11,038 nucleotides of DNA from a bacterium (GCA_021805885.1 JAJZDR010000084.1:1-11038); one strand, 5' to 3'. Shown: positions 1 through 5,928, numbered from the stretch's first letter. Notes: a model not told the origin generated them from the letters alone. Numbers and translations: made by a program.

Positions 1-7
1 ACTGCAT
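1..7 (-). CDS. Possible first codons of the next ATP synthase gene (atpA expected), partial
   Basis: An ATG at 5-7 on the minus strand is followed by CAG and then the window edge. It sits 6 nt downstream of a perfect AAGGAG, the spacing expected of a real start. In the usual F-ATPase order the gene after atpH is atpA (alpha subunit), and some alpha subunits, such as that of E. coli, begin Met-Gln. Only two codons are visible, so the identity rests on gene order. The alternative is that these bases still belong to a longer atpH read in the -1 frame. Confidence 0.4.
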
Positions 8-10
8 CAA

Positions 11-307
11 CTACTCCTTTTTTATTCGTAATCCACCTATAAGGTTATGATTGTATCTCCATTCATATATTATTGGGTTACCTAGACTTTCGAGTATTCT
101 CTTTTTACTATAATCATTTTCTTTTGATGCACATTCAATAATGACATTATATTTTTTGATATCTTTTTTAAGTTTTAAAAAAAGAGTTTTTATGTCTTTT
201 AGATCTAATATATTAGATCTAATAACTTTTTCTAAAATATCTATATTTATTGTATTTTCAGTTTCTATTTTTAATATTATATAATTTAATATATTATTAC
301 TTTTCAT
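11..307 (-). CDS. atpH: F-type ATP synthase delta subunit, shortened
   Basis: The delta subunit links the F1 head to the peripheral stalk formed by subunit b. The 98 residues are recognised mainly from position, directly after atpF, and from the C-terminal part: a VIIECASKE-like strand, then residues 70-95 ending in the family signature LIGGLRI. Typical delta subunits are about 175-185 residues, so roughly half is missing. The N-terminal helical domain is strongly reduced, and the last helix normally following the GG motif is absent because the frame ends in TAG just after IKKE. The ATG at 305-307 overlaps the end of atpF by 11 nt, implying translational coupling. In the -1 frame beyond the A-AAA-AAG run the sequence reads GVVDAV, which loosely resembles the missing continuation. 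The assignment is probable; the true C-terminus is uncertain. Confidence 0.7.
   Translation of the reverse strand: MKSNNILNYIILKIETENTINIDILEKVIRSNILDLKDIKTLFLKLKKDIKKYNVIIECASKENDYSKKRILESLGNPIIYEWRYNHNLIGGLRIKKE
14..19 (-). promoter_or_regulatory. Shine-Dalgarno AAGGAG before the gene at the left edge
   Basis: AAGGAG on the minus strand, 6 nt upstream of an ATG, overlaps the last codons and stop of atpH. It is one of only two clear Shine-Dalgarno sequences seen in the window, the other being that of atpE. It supports a start of the next ATP synthase gene at position 7. Confidence 0.55.
199..222. repeat. Perfect 24-bp palindrome inside atpH
   Basis: The half-site TTAGATCTAATA at 199-210 is followed immediately by its exact reverse complement at 211-222, with no spacer. 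It lies in the first third of atpH and encodes residues around SNILDL. It could form a hairpin in the mRNA or a symmetric protein-binding site, or it could be incidental in AT-rich coding sequence. Confidence 0.85.
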
Positions 308-818
308 TTTTGTTTGAACCTATCTCTTTTATATATTTTATAGTATCTTTTGTAATATTGGCTTCTATTTCCTTAGTCATATTTTCTCTTAATACCTTTT
401 TGGTTGTAAATAAGACAATATCTAAAAGTTCTTTTTTCAAAGAAGCATACATTTTATCATGATTATTTTGTATTTCTTCTTCAGCTTTTTTTATGAACAC
501 TTTTGCTTCATCTTCAGCATTCAATAAAATATCTTGTCTTAATTTTTCTGCTTGTATCTTCGCTTCTCTGATCATATCTTGTACTTCTCTCTGTGTTTTA
601 TGCATTGCCTCCTTATACCGTTCATCCATCTCCTGTTTTGTTTTCTTTATTGCATCAGCATACTCTAGTGACTCTACAATCTTTCTTTCTCTCTCATCTA
701 AAATTCTGAATATTTTCTTAAAAAGAAATTTTTGGAGTATATACAATATTATAAAGAAATCTATGGTGTAGAAAACTAAATATTGTATATTAATTCCAAA
801 TTGATTAAAAAAATTCAT
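297..818 (-). CDS. atpF: F-type ATP synthase subunit b
   Basis: Subunit b forms the peripheral stalk that holds F1 still against the rotating c-ring. The 173-residue product has one N-terminal membrane segment (about residues 12-34), then the typical junction FRILDERERKI and a long, charged, alanine- and glutamate-rich helix (about 45-145) expected to form the b-b coiled coil. The C-terminus would contact delta. Length is normal for the family. It starts with ATG at 816-818, has no Shine-Dalgarno sequence, lies 30 nt after atpE and overlaps atpH by 11 nt. Order a-c-b-delta is the standard bacterial order. Only one b-type gene is visible, so the stalk is probably a homodimer. Confidence 0.96.
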   Translation of the reverse strand: MNFFNQFGINIQYLVFYTIDFFIILYILQKFLFKKIFRILDERERKIVESLEYADAIKKTKQEMDERYKEAMHKTQREVQDMIREAKIQAEKLRQDILLNAEDEAKVFIKKAEEEIQNNHDKMYASLKKELLDIVLFTTKKVLRENMTKEIEANITKDTIKYIKEIGSNKNEK

Positions 819-841
819 AATTTAATACTTATAATTTAATA
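819..841 (-). repeat. 9-nt direct repeat in the atpE-atpF spacer
   Basis: AATTTAATA occurs at 819-827 and again at 833-841 (plus-strand reading), 14 nt apart, filling most of the 30-nt gap before atpF. No Shine-Dalgarno sequence or terminator hairpin is evident there. It may be simple AT-rich repetition. Confidence 0.5.
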
Positions 842-848
842 TTGCAAT

Positions 849-1058
849 TTATTGTAATGCAAATATAAGAGCGTAAATAGCTATAGCTTCAGTAAATGCC
901 ATTGCAAGAATCATGATACTAACTATTCTTGCTGTCATCTGAGGATTTTTACCTATAGCCTCAACAGCCTTACCTCCTATATATCCTACTCCTATTCCAG
1001 GCCCTATTGCACCAAGTCCCATTACTACTCCACCTGTTAATGTAAAATTTGTTGTCAT
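849..1058 (-). CDS. atpE: F-type ATP synthase subunit c (rotor ring)
   Basis: Subunit c is the proteolipid that forms the ion-carrying ring in the membrane. The 69-residue hairpin shows helix 1 with the glycine-rich GLGAIGPGIGVGY, the polar loop GKNP, and helix 2 with the ion-binding glutamate in MAFTEAIAIYAL (Glu57 from this start). The start is the ATG at 1056-1058, because AAGGAGGTG lies just upstream at the right distance; an in-frame GTG at 1065-1067 sits inside that Shine-Dalgarno sequence. Residues forming the Na+ site in sodium-type rings (Gln in helix 1, Ser-Thr after the Glu) are here Val24, Ala58 and Ile59, so proton coupling is inferred. The strong ribosome-binding site fits the need for many c copies per enzyme. 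Confidence 0.97.
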   Translation of the reverse strand: MTTNFTLTGGVVMGLGAIGPGIGVGYIGGKAVEAIGKNPQMTARIVSIMILAMAFTEAIAIYALIFALQ

Positions 1059-1064
1059 AAAATT

Positions 1065-1073
1065 CACCTCCTT
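1065..1073 (-). promoter_or_regulatory. Strong Shine-Dalgarno for atpE
   Basis: AAGGAGGTG on the minus strand lies close before the ATG at 1056-1058. It is the best ribosome-binding site in the window. It decides the start: the in-frame GTG that would add three residues is part of the site itself. Confidence 0.9.
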
Positions 1074-1078
1074 ATAAA

Positions 1079-1825
1079 TTAGCTTACCAATTCATCTTTA
1101 TCAGTTAATATTGTCATAAAAGATAATGTAAGCATAGCAAATATTCCAGCTTGTATTATATCTATTAATATTTCAAAAGCTAGAAATGGCAAAGGGAGAA
1201 AATACATTCCTCCAAGTTTTGTAAACAATATTATAATTACATCGCCCGCATATATATTACCATACAACCTGAATGATAGCGATATTAATTTTGTAAATTC
1301 TGATATAAGTTCAAATATGCCACTAAAAATGTTTAATGGTTTAGTAAAATTAAAATAACGTTTTAAATGATGTAATATACCCATCTGTTTAATAGCTAGA
1401 TACTGTGTAACTACTACAGATATTAATGTTAGAGCGATTGTACTATTTAAATCAGAATTAGCCGTTCTAAATATAGGAACAGTAATTCCAGCGTGTTTGA
1501 AATAGAAAGATATTATACCTACAAAAGGTAATATTTCAAACAGATTATTTAATGCTATAAGGATAAAAAAAGTTGCAACCCATGGAAAAAAAAGGTTTAT
1601 TCTTTTTGTATCTCCTTGAGTCTGTTCTGACACTATACCTTTTATAGAATCAATGAGAACTTCAATAAAATTTTGAAATTTTGAAGGAACAACATCTAAT
1701 TTAGATGATAAATAAAGTGCTACTATAATAATTAAAAGAGATACTATAGTTGCAGTTAGAACAGTATTTGTTAATGCAAATCCAAATATATTAGCTATTA
1801 CTTGGGGGGCTCTTGGTACTATCAT
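1079..1825 (-). CDS. atpB: F-type ATP synthase subunit a
   Basis: Subunit a is the membrane stator that holds the two proton half-channels beside the c-ring. The 248-residue protein is highly hydrophobic, with about five or six membrane segments. The essential arginine is visible in LSFRLYGNIYAGD (Arg186), preceded by the TANSDLNSTIAL segment (about 121-131) typical of the family, and followed by FEILIDIIQAGIFAMLTLSFM near the C-terminus. Length is normal. The ATG at 1823-1825 overlaps the TGA of the preceding gene in an ATGA arrangement, and no Shine-Dalgarno sequence is present, so translation is probably coupled to the carbonic-anhydrase-like gene. No atpI is seen before it. Confidence 0.97.
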   Translation of the reverse strand: MIVPRAPQVIANIFGFALTNTVLTATIVSLLIIIVALYLSSKLDVVPSKFQNFIEVLIDSIKGIVSEQTQGDTKRINLFFPWVATFFILIALNNLFEILPFVGIISFYFKHAGITVPIFRTANSDLNSTIALTLISVVVTQYLAIKQMGILHHLKRYFNFTKPLNIFSGIFELISEFTKLISLSFRLYGNIYAGDVIIILFTKLGGMYFLPLPFLAFEILIDIIQAGIFAMLTLSFMTILTDKDELVS

Positions 1826-2496
1826 TGGATTTCGTATATTTTGATATTTAATTTATTAAATTCTTTTTTCATAATTTCTTTGCATGCTCTATATTTTATC
1901 TTATCAGTATCGGATGTATATATGAGTATGTTTTCTATATTATGTAATGCTTCTGCTATTTTTATATTATCAAATATTAGTGCATTTAGGAAATTTTTTC
2001 TATCTATTATTATGTCTAATATATTATTATCTAAAGATATACAGTCATATTGATTGTTGGCTTTAAAATTCCTATGTAAGTTAGTTTCATTAATTATTAT
2101 ACCCTTAGCGTTATGTCTTGTTATTATCTCTTCAGGATCCATATTTACAATCTTCTTAATCTTACCAGTCGTAATATCATACTCTGAGCCATCGAGTTTT
2201 CTTATTATGTATTTACCATCACCTAATTTCTCCTTACATATTCTAAGATCATTTTCTAATATCTTAGGACTAAAATTTTTACCATAAATACTTTTATATA
2301 CTCCATAATTTTCATGTACCGATATAACCCTATTTTCTTTCTTTGGATCCAGATACTTTATTTTTATATATTCTAAAATTTTGCTATTCAAAAGTAATGC
2401 TTTTGCACCTCCTGCGAATGATAAGTTTTTATTATTTTTGAAGAATGCTTGAAATCTAAAGTCCATACATCCTATATCAATTTTACCAGTTCCCAT
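1822..2496 (-). CDS. Carbonic-anhydrase-like protein with altered zinc site
   Basis: The 224-residue protein resembles the beta-carbonic-anhydrase fold. It has an early CxDxR motif (Cys10, Asp12, Arg14 in IGCMDFRFQ), then AGGAKALL (28-35) and a strand ending in VISVHENYGVY (57-67). In beta-carbonic anhydrases zinc is bound by the Cys of CxDxR and by the His and Cys of HxxC. Here His61 is kept, but the second Cys is replaced by Tyr64 within an otherwise family-like H-x-x-C-G-x-Y context. Hydration of CO2 by the standard mechanism is therefore doubtful. The C-terminal half (about 90-224) shows no motif I recognise. It leads the ATP synthase operon and overlaps atpB by 4 nt. It starts at ATG without a Shine-Dalgarno sequence. 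The fold assignment rests on motifs only; the function is unknown. Confidence 0.65.
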   Translation of the reverse strand: MGTGKIDIGCMDFRFQAFFKNNKNLSFAGGAKALLLNSKILEYIKIKYLDPKKENRVISVHENYGVYKSIYGKNFSPKILENDLRICKEKLGDGKYIIRKLDGSEYDITTGKIKKIVNMDPEEIITRHNAKGIIINETNLHRNFKANNQYDCISLDNNILDIIIDRKNFLNALIFDNIKIAEALHNIENILIYTSDTDKIKYRACKEIMKKEFNKLNIKIYEIQ

Positions 2497-2518
2497 ATTT
2501 ATTAAAGTTTAACGGATC

Positions 2519-2548
2519 ATTATATATGTATTTATATGTTTTTTGCAA
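2519..2548 (-). promoter_or_regulatory. Predicted promoter of the ATP synthase operon
   Basis: On the minus strand TTGCAA (2548-2543) and TATAAT (2524-2519) are separated by 18 nt. Transcription would begin near 2512, leaving a leader of about 15 nt before the ATG at 2496. It is the only good sigma-70-type site seen ahead of the carbonic-anhydrase-like gene and the atp genes. Confidence 0.65.
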
Positions 2549-2564
2549 CTTCATGTATAGGTAT

Positions 2565-2592
2565 GTTGTTTATATGTTATTTATTATATAAT
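2565..2592 (+). promoter_or_regulatory. Predicted promoter of the GT-C-like membrane protein gene
   Basis: TTGTTT (2565-2570) and TATAAT (2587-2592) lie 16 nt apart on the plus strand, with the start codon 27 nt beyond the -10 box. It is divergent from the ATP synthase operon promoter within the same 123-nt gap. The AT-rich context raises the chance of a false match. Confidence 0.5.
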
Positions 2593-2619
2593 CAAAGCTA
2601 ATATATTATCGACAGTATC

Positions 2620-4176
2620 TTGTATATAAATAGAAAAAGGATTATAAAATTTGTTTTTTTAATTTTATCTTTTATTCTATTTTTTTTAGCCTATCTACAC
2701 ATATCTGCATCAATTCAGTATAACTCTGATAGCGCTGCTCCCATTCTTGAATCCTATGCTATACTACATGGGAATGCATCACTCCATTCTTGGTATTTAT
2801 CTTCTGATAATTTCTATACAATAGATCTATTATTCTATGTTATCGCACAATATTTTTTTGGTTTTATACCACAACTTATGCAGTATGTCCAAATAGTTAT
2901 ATATATACTGATGGCATTTGTGTCACTTTATGTGGTTAATATTAATAAGGCAAAACTTCAATTATCAAGGTTTTTAATATATATTATTGCAATACCAATG
3001 CCATCATATTTTTTTCTTTCGAATGCTTTGAAATTACCTGATCATATTGGAACAATAATGTTTTCTTTGATAGGATTTTTACTAGTATATAAAATAGAAA
3101 ATAAAAGAAAATTTAAATATTTATTAAGTATAATTCTATTTATAATAACAACATTAATAGTTTTCGGAGACCCTTTAGGTATCTGGATTGCTATTTTACC
3201 AATAATATTATCATCTTTAATCTATTTATTTATAAATAAAAAAGATAAAAAAGAAGATTTTCTAATTTTAGGAATAACGCTGCTTGCACTAATTGTAGGA
3301 GAAACCTTAAGATCCAATATTATAAAATTAGGAGGTTTTAGAATAGTTCACCTTGGGATGTATTTTGCATCCTTACAAAATTCTATTTTACATTTATATT
3401 ATTTAATATATTCAATTTTAAAACTTAATGGTTCATATTTTTTCTCTCAAAATTTATTAAAACCTTCAACTATGGAAATTCTATTAAGACTTGTAATTAC
3501 CATCGCTATATTTATACCTATTATATATATTTTTAAAAGTAATATAAAAAAAGTTGATCGAATAAATTTAATTCTTGCACTTGGAATGCTATTTGATATA
3601 TTAGCTTTTGTGTTTGGGAATATTCTTATAAATACTGGTACTACAAGATATTTAATACCTTTTGTAATCTTTGGTGGAATACTACTAGCAAGGATAGCTC
3701 CTATATACATTGAAAAATCTAAAAAGATTCTAGTCTTAGTTATAATATATTCTGTCATCTTAATACTCTTCTTTATTCACTATACTATTTTTACCCCAGT
3801 CTATGTCCCTTATAAACAACAGAATATTATTTCATTCTTACATTCACATAAGCTTAAATATGGATATGCAACTTATTGGAATGCATCTATTTTAACTTTA
3901 GAAACGGAAGATTCCATTCAAGTTAGGGCAGTCACAAAAAATGGTAACTTATATACCCCTTATTTATGGTTAGACTCTAGTAACTGGTATAAACATAAAG
4001 CAAATTTTTTAATAATTAATAATATGAATAATAAAAAAATAGATACAAAACTAGCTGTACATACTTTTGGAAAGTTTAAATATCAATATAGTGAACCAGA
4101 ATATACAATATTAGTTTGGAATAATAATATTTCAAATGTTTTATATTTAAATATTAAGTATAGACTTAATGGGTAG
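2620..4176 (+). CDS. Polytopic membrane protein, GT-C-type glycosyltransferase-like
   Basis: The 518-residue integral membrane protein has about ten to twelve hydrophobic segments up to residue ~390 and a hydrophilic C-terminal part (about 400-518). After the first segment (9-28) comes an extracytoplasmic loop with acidic residues, NSDSAAPILESY (Asp37, Glu44), the layout of GT-C glycosyltransferases that use lipid-linked sugar donors, where an acidic residue in the first outer loop is catalytic. The C-terminal part contains GYATYWNASILTLE, which I have seen associated with similar envelope membrane proteins. The start is TTG at 2620-2622: an in-frame stop lies at 2599-2601, and the only in-frame triplets between it and the TTG that could initiate are rare ATT or ATC codons. 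There is no Shine-Dalgarno sequence. Substrate is unknown; the neighbouring SGNH hydrolase and acyltransferase suggest surface-glycan assembly. Confidence 0.65.
   Translation: MYINRKRIIKFVFLILSFILFFLAYLHISASIQYNSDSAAPILESYAILHGNASLHSWYLSSDNFYTIDLLFYVIAQYFFGFIPQLMQYVQIVIYILMAFVSLYVVNINKAKLQLSRFLIYIIAIPMPSYFFLSNALKLPDHIGTIMFSLIGFLLVYKIENKRKFKYLLSIILFIITTLIVFGDPLGIWIAILPIILSSLIYLFINKKDKKEDFLILGITLLALIVGETLRSNIIKLGGFRIVHLGMYFASLQNSILHLYYLIYSILKLNGSYFFSQNLLKPSTMEILLRLVITIAIFIPIIYIFKSNIKKVDRINLILALGMLFDILAFVFGNILINTGTTRYLIPFVIFGGILLARIAPIYIEKSKKILVLVIIYSVILILFFIHYTIFTPVYVPYKQQNIISFLHSHKLKYGYATYWNASILTLETEDSIQVRAVTKNGNLYTPYLWLDSSNWYKHKANFLIINNMNNKKIDTKLAVHTFGKFKYQYSEPEYTILVWNNNISNVLYLNIKYRLNG
4153..4170. 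other. Short hairpin at the convergent gene ends
   Basis: ATTAAGT (4153-4159) and ACTTAAT (4164-4170) form a perfect 7-bp stem with a 4-nt loop, inside the last codons of the plus-strand gene and next to a convergent stop 9 nt away. No clear U-run follows on either strand, so it is at best a weak, possibly bidirectional terminator. Confidence 0.3.
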
Positions 4177-4178
4177 GA

Positions 4179-5237
4179 TTAATTTCTATTATAGATTTTA
4201 ATCATATTTATTAGACTTGATGCAATATATTGATCTCCTAAATTGTTTGGGTGTATACCATCTGAATTTAAGATTCCTTTCATATTTTGCATTGAAGATT
4301 CTGTGTTTATATATGGGATTCCATATTTATTTGCAAGTCCTTGTATAATATTGTTGAATTCTGAAAGCCTTCCAAATGATCCTGCAGAATAATTTATTCC
4401 ACTGAAATTTGCTAAATATGGTATTGAAAAAATAAAAATAGTTCTACTTGGTCCTGGATTAATATCTTGTATAATTTGTTCTATATTATTTTTAAATTGT
4501 AATGGTGTAATATTTGGATTTTGTGCAGTTCCTAACCTAAGATCATTTGTACCTATCATTAAAGATACTAAATCAGGGTTTTGTTGATTTAATTCACTTT
4601 GTATTCTTGAAAGAAGATTATACGTAGTATTACCACCAACACCATCATTGTATGAGACTGTTTGTTCAGTAGTTTTTAGATAATTTGAAGTTAACTTATA
4701 ATAAGATACTGTTGTTTCATAACCTTGAGTTATACTATCCCCAAATGCCGAATAAATAGAATATATCGGATGATTTACATCTACAGTCGGTGACTGATAT
4801 GAATTAAATGTACTAACTGTGATTATATTTGATTTTGTAATTATATTACCATTTTTATCTAATGCATAGATTTGGTAAGTATATGTATATTGAGGTATTA
4901 GATCCGTATCTATGAAGCTGTGAATGTTGCTTGAAACTTTAGTAAAATATACTCCATTCCTTATAATATTGTATTGATAAATACCATTTGTATTTAAATC
5001 TCCCCACATTAGAGGTACAGTATTTTGCTGATATGTTGATTGAGGAACAGTACTAAGTTCAACTAGATTTCTTGTTTGTATTGATGCAGAGAATAATGTA
5101 TGCATACTAGACATAAAAACTAGGATGATAGCAGCTACAAATACTGAAGATAAGAATGCATATCCTCTTACATAATTTATAGATTCTATGGGTTTAGTTA
5201 TTTTTTTGTTATGCTTACTTTGCCTTACTTTATTCAT
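4179..5237 (-). CDS. Membrane-anchored SGNH/GDSL hydrolase with fibronectin-III-like domain
   Basis: The product is a serine esterase of the SGNH family, likely acting outside the cell on acylated or acetylated glycans. A basic N-terminus (1-25) precedes one membrane segment (about 28-50), giving an anchored, outward-facing protein. Residues ~65-145 look like a fibronectin-III-like beta domain. The SGNH blocks follow in order: AFGDSITQG (nucleophile Ser168), GVGGNTTYN (Gly201 region), MIGTNDLR (Asn231), and DGIHPNNLG with the Asp326-x-x-His329 pair, so all catalytic residues are present. It starts with ATG, without a Shine-Dalgarno sequence, behind an extended -10 promoter, and converges on the membrane protein gene with 2 nt between stops. 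A role such as O-acetyl removal from a surface polymer is inferred. Confidence 0.88.
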   Translation of the reverse strand: MNKVRQSKHNKKITKPIESINYVRGYAFLSSVFVAAIILVFMSSMHTLFSASIQTRNLVELSTVPQSTYQQNTVPLMWGDLNTNGIYQYNIIRNGVYFTKVSSNIHSFIDTDLIPQYTYTYQIYALDKNGNIITKSNIITVSTFNSYQSPTVDVNHPIYSIYSAFGDSITQGYETTVSYYKLTSNYLKTTEQTVSYNDGVGGNTTYNLLSRIQSELNQQNPDLVSLMIGTNDLRLGTAQNPNITPLQFKNNIEQIIQDINPGPSRTIFIFSIPYLANFSGINYSAGSFGRLSEFNNIIQGLANKYGIPYINTESSMQNMKGILNSDGIHPNNLGDQYIASSLINMIKIYNRN

Positions 5238-5254
5238 AATTTATAATTGTTAGA

Positions 5255-5263
5255 ATTATATCA
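5255..5263 (-). promoter_or_regulatory. Extended -10 promoter of the SGNH hydrolase gene
   Basis: On the minus strand TGATATAAT (5263-5255) matches the extended -10 element TGnTATAAT. No good -35 box is seen, which is usual for extended -10 promoters. Transcription would start near 5248, about 10 nt before the ATG. Confidence 0.55.
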
Positions 5264-5301
5264 TTTTATTAATCTAAAATCTATACTTTTTACTGTTATT
5301 C

Positions 5302-5310
5302 TGCTAATAT
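5302..5310 (+). promoter_or_regulatory. Extended -10 promoter of the acyltransferase gene, predicted leaderless
   Basis: TGCTAATAT at 5302-5310 is an extended -10 element ending 6 nt before the ATG at 5317. With the usual 6-7 nt spacing, transcription would begin at or next to the A of the start codon, giving a leaderless mRNA. This agrees with the absence of a Shine-Dalgarno sequence. Confidence 0.5.
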
Positions 5311-5316
5311 ATTGAT

Positions 5317-5910
5317 ATGAATAATTTTTTTAAATTCTTAAGAAGAGTATATATATGGTTTTTATATAAAATAGAAATGCATCCTGATATGGATGTGAGG
5401 ATTAGGAAACTTAAAGAATTAGGCTTTTCTATAGGTAAAAATGTTTTTATAGATAATGTTGAAATAGAAGATTTATATCCAGAATTTTTAAAAATAGAAG
5501 ATGATGTAGTAATGGCTTATGGAACAAGGATTCTTGTCCATGATAGTTCTATGAATAATTTATTTGGAGATCCTATAAGATTTGGTAAAGTAACAGTAAA
5601 GAAAGGTGCATATATAGGGTCAAAATGTATAATTATGCCTGGGGTTACTATTGGAGAAGGTGCTCTTATAGGTGCAGGATCATTAGTTACCCATGATATT
5701 AGAGATCATTTTGTGGCTTTTGGAGAACCTGCAAAAGAATATATGAAAGTTTCAGAGTATAGAGAAAAATTTCTTAAAAATATTGATAAAGATAATTATT
5801 ATTACTGGGATATTGCTCCTTTCTCAAAAAGAATATTGGAGGAAAATTGGTTAGAAAAAGAGAAAAAATCTTATAGAAACTTTATTAAAACAAAGGTTGA
5901 TATGAAATAG
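5317..5910 (+). CDS. Hexapeptide-repeat (left-handed beta-helix) acyltransferase
   Basis: This is a likely acetyl-CoA-dependent O-acetyltransferase of the WbbJ/maltose acetyltransferase type, modifying a sugar in the cytoplasm. The 197 residues comprise a basic N-terminal helix region (1-35), then beta-helix coils: IGKNVFID (39-46), FLKIEDDVVMAYGT (57-70) and a clear run of hexapeptides at 91-125 (VTVKKGAYIGSKCIIM and on through VTIGEGALIGAGSLV). ILVHDSS contains His75-Asp76, the position of the catalytic histidine in this family. GEPAKEYMK (136-144) is the typical end of the helix. A C-terminal tail of about 50 residues, rich in Tyr and Lys, is unassigned. The acceptor is unknown; it may add acyl groups that the neighbouring SGNH hydrolase removes. 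The start ATG directly follows an extended -10 box. Confidence 0.85.
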   Translation: MNNFFKFLRRVYIWFLYKIEMHPDMDVRIRKLKELGFSIGKNVFIDNVEIEDLYPEFLKIEDDVVMAYGTRILVHDSSMNNLFGDPIRFGKVTVKKGAYIGSKCIIMPGVTIGEGALIGAGSLVTHDIRDHFVAFGEPAKEYMKVSEYREKFLKNIDKDNYYYWDIAPFSKRILEENWLEKEKKSYRNFIKTKVDMK

Positions 5911-5928
5911 ATTTAGTGGTTATTTCAT
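5902..5928. terminator. Weak hairpin between convergent genes
   Basis: ATGAAATA (5902-5909) and TATTTCAT (5921-5928) pair perfectly over 8 bp with an 11-nt loop, across the stop of the acyltransferase gene and the 30-nt convergent gap. The stem has a single G-C pair and no U-run follows, so terminator function is doubtful. Confidence 0.25.

Noticed and set aside
250..462. Plus-strand open frames opposite atpH, atpF, atpB, the carbonic-anhydrase-like gene, mraY, the NlpC/P60-like gene and the murF-like gene, and a minus-strand frame opposite the membrane protein gene
   Set aside because: They are antisense to well-supported genes, have low-complexity hydrophobic or Ser/Ile-rich translations and show no start signals or family motifs.
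1065..1067. GTG as the start of atpE
   Set aside because: It lies inside the AAGGAGGTG ribosome-binding site that serves the ATG nine bases downstream.
1822..1824. Alternative genetic code with TGA as glycine or tryptophan (Gracilibacteria/Absconditabacteria or Mollicutes type)
   Set aside because: TGA ends the gene before atpB in a classic ATGA overlap, and glycine and tryptophan positions in the conserved proteins are met by ordinary codons.
2497..2619. Small gene or riboswitch in the longest gap
   Set aside because: The 123 nt hold two divergent promoter matches and short AT-rich runs, with no open frame of note and no structured leader.
5902..5928. Strong bidirectional terminator between the acyltransferase gene and the unknown gene
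   Set aside because: The stem is almost entirely A-T with an 11-nt loop and has no U-run; it is listed only as a weak candidate.
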